Below are positions 63,965 to 64,000 of a stretch of 64,000 nucleotides of DNA, piece by piece. The DNA comes from UBA7359 sp038142205 (GTDB lineage: Bacteria; Pseudomonadota; Gammaproteobacteria; Eutrophobiales; Eutrophobiaceae). A program made the position numbers and the translations under genes. The notes beneath the pieces are model-generated. The model saw only the letters and a list, made by a program, of their open reading frames with translations. It did not search any database and was not told the DNA's origin. Where the stretch lies: assembly GCA_038142205.1 (NCBI GenBank), contig JAYQJO010000001.1, forward strand, positions 372,001 to 436,000, in the 5' to 3' direction. Numbering within the stretch: position 1 is the stretch's first letter; every line of letters begins with the position of its first letter.

Positions 63965-64000
63965 GCTGCTTCACCATTTAACCTTTTAGCAAGTGACTGC
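63961..64000 (-). CDS. 3' end of an upstream gene (partial)
   Basis: The last codons of a minus-strand frame, ending S-L-A-K-R-L-N-G-E-A-A and TGA at 63961, overlapping the next ATG by 4 bases. Too short to identify. Confidence 0.45.
   Translation of the reverse strand, partial: QSLAKRLNGEAA

Noticed and set aside
1..64000. CRISPR arrays, rRNA genes, complete IS elements, integrases
   Set aside because: None seen on either strand; no transposase or recombinase motif in any frame I examined.

Overview
The window is AT-rich DNA from a gammaproteobacterium that I cannot place more precisely. The family markers are EF-G2, TypA/BipA, YqcC, YajD, YcgL, PgpA, DUF4139 and an alginate-type polysaccharide locus. 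Genes are densely packed, often with 1-8 base overlaps, and the code is standard (TAA is the usual stop).

Layout. 1-5117 (minus): CHASE2 nucleotide cyclase, outer-membrane autotransporter barrel, FecR-like protein and a lipoprotein hydrolase cut by the window edge. 5224-13591: a membrane-anchored putative metzincin, typA, a DUF4139 protein, a CmcJ/NvfI-type oxidoreductase, a glutathione transferase and EF-G2. 13911-17329: yqcC, yajD, and an HxlR regulator divergent from an MDR dehydrogenase and an old-yellow-enzyme reductase. 17693-23256 (minus): phasin, an operon of periplasmic binding protein plus GGDEF-EAL protein, and two small genes. 23533-30501 (plus): a complete MoxR-DUF58-DUF4381-BatA-BatB/C-BatD operon. 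30503-39176: DUF423 protein, exported methyltransferase, pgpA, lytic transglycosylase, MFS exporter, ycgL, fhs and a ClC channel.

39307-58087 is the most interesting part. A PAS histidine kinase, a CheY-like receiver and a LuxO-type sigma-54 activator lie next to a divergent polysaccharide/secretion locus. The minus arm has alg44 (PilZ), alg8 (synthase), an RTX/DUF4114 protein, a type I secretion ABC protein, its HlyD partner and a small secreted protein. The plus arm has an acidic 52-residue peptide, algI, algJ-like, algF, an AlgX-like protein and an outer-membrane barrel. The divergent region carries two LuxO-box-like palindromes 21 bp apart and a canonical sigma-54 -24/-12 promoter. My reading is that a LuxO-family relay drives acetylation and export of an alginate-like polymer, with c-di-GMP acting through the Alg44 PilZ domain, and with a co-encoded RTX matrix protein. 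The ABC protein has lost its Walker A lysine and other ATPase motifs.

58106-64000 begins at a 3' half of tRNA-Met(CAU), a typical integration scar, and continues into gene-poor accessory DNA: broken hypothetical genes, a voltage-sensor-like protein, a LysR/SMP-30 pair, a palindromic intergenic repeat in two copies, three iteron-like repeats and a small HTH gene.

A pattern runs through the whole window. Six genes are each broken by exactly one missing base, five of them in A/T runs. Four more contain an in-frame TAA with clear coding sequence on both sides, and one ClC gene has ATA where the start codon should be. Either the assembly has homopolymer and base errors, or the genome is decaying or using transcript slippage. 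Raw reads would decide.
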